Assembly: GCA_028023455.1 (NCBI GenBank)
Contig: JAQFVV010012535.1
Coordinates: 2,296,001-2,360,000 of the forward strand
Length of the DNA stretch: 64,000 nt
Direction: 5' to 3'
From: Epiperipatus broadwayi
Lineage: Eukaryota > Onychophora > Udeonychophora > Euonychophora > Peripatidae
The notes beneath the pieces are model-generated. The model searched no databases. It saw only the letters and a list, made by a program, of their open reading frames with translations, and was not told the DNA's origin. Below are positions 59,680 to 64,000 of this stretch, piece after piece; the stretch's first letter is position 1, and each line of letters opens with the position of its first letter. The position numbers and the translations under genes were made by a program.

Positions 59680-60540
59680 AATAAATTTTTCCAGTGAAGA
59701 AAAAGTATAAATGATGTTTTCAATATACTTCATAATTTAAATCAAGCACATCCATCTTGCTAGTTTTATTTAATTTAATCAGTCTGACAGTTTTGACTGA
59801 CAAACAGTCTTCTTCAGGATTTCTTTTTATCCAGTTCATAATTTATGATTATACATATAGCAACTTCTTTAATAACTCATTGCAAGACAAATACTTCTTC
59901 AACGAACCTTCATAGAAGAACAATTAAGAAGAAGACAATATTTATAGATTATTGGGTAATAAAAAATTATAATAAATAATGAAAATCATATACAACAGCT
60001 ATATATATATTAACAATTATTATACATAAAAAGCCTTTTTTGACACATGGTTTTGTACCCTTATCAAATGTTAATAATCTATTTTAATATTAACCTATTA
60101 TTACCGATAATTACTATCTAATGTTCTATAATGGAAGTAATATAACAACAATAACAAAATAAAACATCAGTAAAATAGAATAAAACCTTCATATAGTGAT
60201 TCAATATAACTTCAAGAATTGACTATATAACATAACAATATACAGGCTAAATAATAAGTGCATTATAAAACTTTACATATATTATCTTAACATGAGTTTC
60301 CATTCAGTTTTAATTGACAATTTATTAACTAAATATATTGAAGTTTTGTAAATATTCTTACAGTTATTTAAGTTATATTTAATGTAATATGTTTCATATA
60401 TTTATTTCTTTTTGGATCTTTAATGTACAATAAACAATTGCAATCTGTTACTAGTGATGATCAAGTGTTAAAATATAGTCACAATGCACCAAAGTATTGA
60501 TACTCCATTATGCTTTTGGGCAGATGACTAAACATAAGTA
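59680..60540. other. Nothing recognised
   Basis: AT-rich, without supported features. Confidence 0.4.
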
Positions 60541-60547
60541 CTGACAG

Positions 60548-60832
60548 CTGTTACTGACCTCATTGACAAACTTAAAAGACTGAAGTGGAGTTGGGCTAGA
60601 CATATTGCTAGAAGAAATGATAATAGATAGACAATTGAAATCTTAAACTGGATTCCAAGAGATTGTAAAAGACCCAGAAAGACACCACATGTGAAATGGA
60701 TGGATGAAATAAGAAAGTGTGCAAGGGTGGTGTGGAGAAGAGAAGCTGAAGATCAGAGAAAATGGATTGAACTTGGAGAGATCTTCATCCTGCAGTGGAT
60801 TGATAATGGTTAATGATGATGATGATGATATA
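60548..60832 (+). pseudogene. RTE LINE 3' end fragment
   Basis: A 5'-truncated copy: DLIDKLKRLKWSWARHIARR, then a stop, TIEILNWIPRDCKRPRKTPH, VKWMDEIRKCARVVWRREAE, DQRKWIELGEIFILQWIDNG and a stop followed by GAT repeats (60811-60830). Apart from one stop codon the frame is the best preserved C-terminal tail of this family in the window. The minus frame at 60643-60843 is a shadow. Confidence 0.75.
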
Positions 60833-60844
60833 TTTATATGCATT

Positions 60845-62655
60845 TATTTATTATTTGCTGTTGATCAGTGTGAGCAAACACTGGTGTAAACAAAAAATTA
60901 CTTAACAAATTCATATGATTGCTGATTGGAAAACAGTGAACTAGAGTTATCTATTAAACGCAATATCATTCTAAAACTGCAATTATAAAAACCAAATCCT
61001 CCTTAGCCGTTATTTTTTATTCATTCGCACATTATCATGCCAAATGAACTAACGTAAAATTAGCTTCACTGAAGAATAAGACAAAACCAGACCTAGTAAT
61101 TATTTTTCTCGTCTCCCATAGTTCTCCTAAATTGCGTTCGAAGTACTAGAAAGAATACTCTATTTAAATAATAATACAATTATTTTTTCAAATATATAAA
61201 TAAATAATATTCATAGAAGTGTGAAGTTTTCTTTTAATTAAATTATTGTATCAATTAATACAATATAAAAAATTCTAACTGATACATTGTAATTTTGGGC
61301 ATTTAATTTCTATTTAAATATTCTATCCAACATTTAATTTTTTTAAAATAGTGCTTATCTAAACCTTTTGGTGTCCTGAAGTCATATTCTAATATCTGTG
61401 TATAAGACGCACATGCGTGTACATCCAAGTTTATTTTATAAAATAAATATATTTAACTTTTTGTATTAAAATATACGTGTAGTTTTTATCAAATATAAGC
61501 TGATTTTCTTTTTCTAAATTCATAGATATTTTCAAATATGTAATCAGTATATACGGTAATCTGTTATTTTATGAACTTATTTTTCTACTTCTGTCTTGTT
61601 ATAAAAGATTTATTCGGTAAGATCTATTCTACTTTAATCATTCTTTTTTACTTGACAGCAAACGAAAACATTTCAAAGGCTTCTTTTGTTCCGAGTACAG
61701 TATTTTTTAAAATATAGTTTCGCTTAAAATGCCAAATATTTTTACATGAATATCACATTTATATTAATTCTTTAGGAATTTCAATAATATACTTATACAT
61801 AATAAATTTTAATAAAAGATTTTGCTGTTACTCGGTGATTTGATTAGCAATAGTCTAATCAATTTGTAGAATATGTTAAATTTAACATCATTCTTGCTGT
61901 CTCATAAGAATTTTTTTTTTTTTAATATATTGACTTTAACAGAGAAAGAATGCTGACTTCCTTAATCAAGATTTCTAAAAATAAACTAAATATTTATTTA
62001 AAGATAAAAGGATTATTTTTTAGCATCGTGTAATCTGCAATTACACCGAGCTCGCAGCTTATGTTTGCTAAAGAATAATACCGCAAGCGGAAGATCTGTA
62101 AAGCTTCTAGGTTTTTTTTTTTTTTTAAAAAAAACCTTTAGAAATGAAATTAAATAATTTTTTTAACCAACTTTCTCTTTTTTTCAGTATATTTATATAT
62201 ATCTCCGGTAATTTGTTTGTATGGAACACTTAAGAAATTTTTGGAAGCATTTTTAAAACAGTCCAAGCAGTATGTATTTACTAAGTGTTTATATTTATGA
62301 TTAACTGCTTAGTACAATAATAACTATACAAAGATCACTGGTTTGTGAAATAGTGAGAGGTACATTTTGCCTAGATAAAGTCAAAATCTTTGTTAGGTTT
62401 CAATTAGGTTTAGACATTTTATTTTGGGCAATTGGATCATTATTAAACATCTCAATAAATGGACATTTTATATAAAGGCAAAATAAGACTGGAAAGCAAT
62501 CCCATCGTTGTACAATTGAAAAGCTTGATGAGAAATAACTTCTCTCAGTAATTATCTTTGAGAGACTATTTGAGAAAATCTCTTCCATAGAGAACTATGT
62601 TAATGGCTAAATTATCCATTTCAATGTAATATACACAAACTAAGCTAATATCATT
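60845..62655. other. No supported feature
   Basis: AT-rich with T/A runs near 61910 and 62115. The frame at 62400-62588 (minus) has no recognisable domain. Confidence 0.4.
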
Positions 62656-62665
62656 TTATACAGAG

Positions 62666-62825
62666 CCCAAACTCTCCATACAATAGTGCCACTCAGTGCA
62701 AGCCAGAGTAATCAATAGATGCAAGAAGGGATGTGTATAAAAACCCTATCTAGTGCCTACTCCTCCAATATCCCCAAACTAATTTCCAGCTTGTGGCTTT
62801 TATCAGTGGAGCCATGGATCTGAGT
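62666..62825 (+). repeat. Fragment of the palindromic MITE family
   Basis: It matches one arm of the 57-kb element: aaactctccatacaatagtg, agagtaatcaatagatgc, tagtgcctactcctccaata, then cagcttgtggcttttatcag. It is cut off at ggatctgag and the second arm is absent. Confidence 0.6.
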
Positions 62826-62829
62826 GGTT

Positions 62830-63410
62830 TAATTAATATCATTTTAACAAAAATAACACCCATGCATGTATGCAATAATTATATATTAGAATTAACTGTT
62901 TTCTGTTCTTTTATCAATATATTTTACTTTCAATTCCTTCTTTTTAATTTTTATATAACCAGCACTCTTCAATCAATGTTTTTCCATCATCTCTTAATGG
63001 CAATTTGATTTAACAGTTCAACACTTTATGTTAGTGTTAAAAACTTTATTCTATATTATGAATTAAAAATCATACTTGATTTATTAGAAATATATGTTAA
63101 CAAATGAAAAATATCCTAAAAAATAATATTTGAACTTTTTCAAATATAGGTAAAAAATCAAGTGAAATCAAGTTTCTTTAAAAGTTTAAAAAAGGTATAT
63201 TAAAATTATATTAAAACAAACCCCCACTTTTGTGCATTTATTAACAAAAATATGTTTAAAAAATGTCTATTTTTTATATTTAAAAATATTAGTAATTATA
63301 AAAATAAAAATTATTTTATATTTATTATTAATGATATCATTCAGAAAATAAAAATATACTTGAAGCAAATAGAAAACTTAACTTTCATTTTTACTAGTAT
63401 AACATTAAAA
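62830..63410. other. Nothing recognised
   Basis: Very AT-rich. The frames at 62793-63008 and 63252-63446 have low-complexity composition and are not accepted. Confidence 0.4.
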
Positions 63411-63417
63411 ATTCACA

Positions 63418-63625
63418 CACGATCATCATTTCCTATGATTACATAAGTTATTAAAACAGCAGTAAACTTTCTGTACAGAAGTGTTACCCAGTGTAAGTCT
63501 TAGTAGTCTGGGGATACTAGATGAGTAGGCACTAGATAGGCATTTTATGCACAAACATTCTTGCATTCATTGATTACTAAGGTTTGCACTAGATGGCACT
63601 ACTGTACAAAGTGTATGATACTGTT
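63418..63625. mobile_element. Diverged palindromic MITE family member
   Basis: The left end carries gatcatcatttcctatgatt, then gttattaaaacagc and ctgtacagaagtgttaccca. The right part carries ctggggatactagatgagta, ggcactagatag, ttttatgcacaa, ggcactactgtacaaagtgt and actgttttaac, inverted relative to the left. It is a short, internally deleted member. Confidence 0.55.
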
Positions 63626-63629
63626 TTAA

Positions 63630-64000
63630 CAAAATTTCCACTAATTGTGCAATAAGTACTTGTGGTTTGAGCTGCTCTTACTTTAAAATTATACCTGTCA
63701 TTTAAAAAATGAAAACTAAATTATTGTTTCATCACTGTTAGATTGCAATTGATCAATGCAATATTGTAGAAGTATTTTAGAAGTAGTTTCAGTAAAATAC
63801 CACTTTGTATCATTATAAGCTACACATTTTAATGATCAAAATAACCAGTCTGGATGACTTTTGGAATAAACAGTACAAGGATTAAGCAATAGCAAACTTT
63901 ATTTTATTTTCTAAGATAGTGTTTCATAAAAAATCATAAATTTAATTATGAGAACTTTACTATTATTGCAACAACAGTATTAACTTTATTTTGCCATATT
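63630..64000. other. Nothing recognised
   Basis: AT-rich to the window edge. Confidence 0.4.

Overview
The window is strongly AT-rich, repeat-dense DNA from an animal genome, most likely an invertebrate. I find no convincing host protein-coding gene, rRNA or functional tRNA gene. The mobile families point to a metazoan: an RTE-type LINE with an AP endonuclease and a GAT-tailed 3' end, Penelope-like (PLE) remnants with a GIY-YIG domain, hammerhead-ribozyme repeats of the PLE/retrozyme type, an LTR retrotransposon with TGTAATG...CATTACA ends, pogo/Tigger-like and hAT-like non-autonomous DNA transposons, and tRNA-Gly-derived SINEs. A mollusc or another lophotrochozoan would fit, but the sequence alone does not fix the lineage. 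Nearly all longer open frames are microsatellite artefacts or fragments of dead transposons.

Layout. 0.2-7.7 kb: hAT-like MITE, inverted pair of hammerhead repeats, Tigger-like element, a solo LTR and four hairpin MITEs. 10.4-12.3 kb: tandem array of three hammerhead (retrozyme-like) units, the third split by a 0.9 kb TATC microsatellite, then an RTE scrap. 14.5-17 kb: inverted hammerhead-unit fragment, tRNA-Gly SINE and a PLE GIY-YIG remnant. 17.2-20.4 kb: a near full-length, broken RTE LINE on the minus strand. 22-26 kb: ATT array, purine-rich tract, decayed tandem repeats and a PLE 3' fragment inside a 60-bp inverted repeat. 26-31.8 kb: mostly featureless. 31.86-35.43 kb: a non-autonomous LTR retrotransposon with two very similar 1.43 kb LTRs and only 0.7 kb between them. 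36.1-38.1 kb: direct repeat and a second RTE copy. 39-43 kb: more hammerhead repeats and hairpins. 43.6-46.3 kb: unidentified coding relics. 47-49 kb: two more tRNA-Gly SINEs. 51-54 kb: decayed minisatellite, polypurine tract and hairpin MITE. 54.5 kb: LINE C-terminal relic. 55.6-59 kb: degenerate gag-protease of an LTR element, interrupted by a 1.1 kb palindromic insertion. 60.5 kb: RTE 3' end. 62.7-63.6 kb: two more palindrome-family fragments.

How the parts relate. The most interesting system is the dispersed set of type I hammerhead ribozymes (at least six recognisable motifs plus relics, on both strands). Their stem I differs between copies yet stays paired, which implies selection on RNA folding while the family was active. 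They occur singly, in an inverted pair and in a tandem array, as expected of PLE long repeats or retrozymes that move through circular RNA. The RTE and PLE copies are plausible past sources of reverse transcriptase for the non-autonomous families, but every copy here is disrupted.
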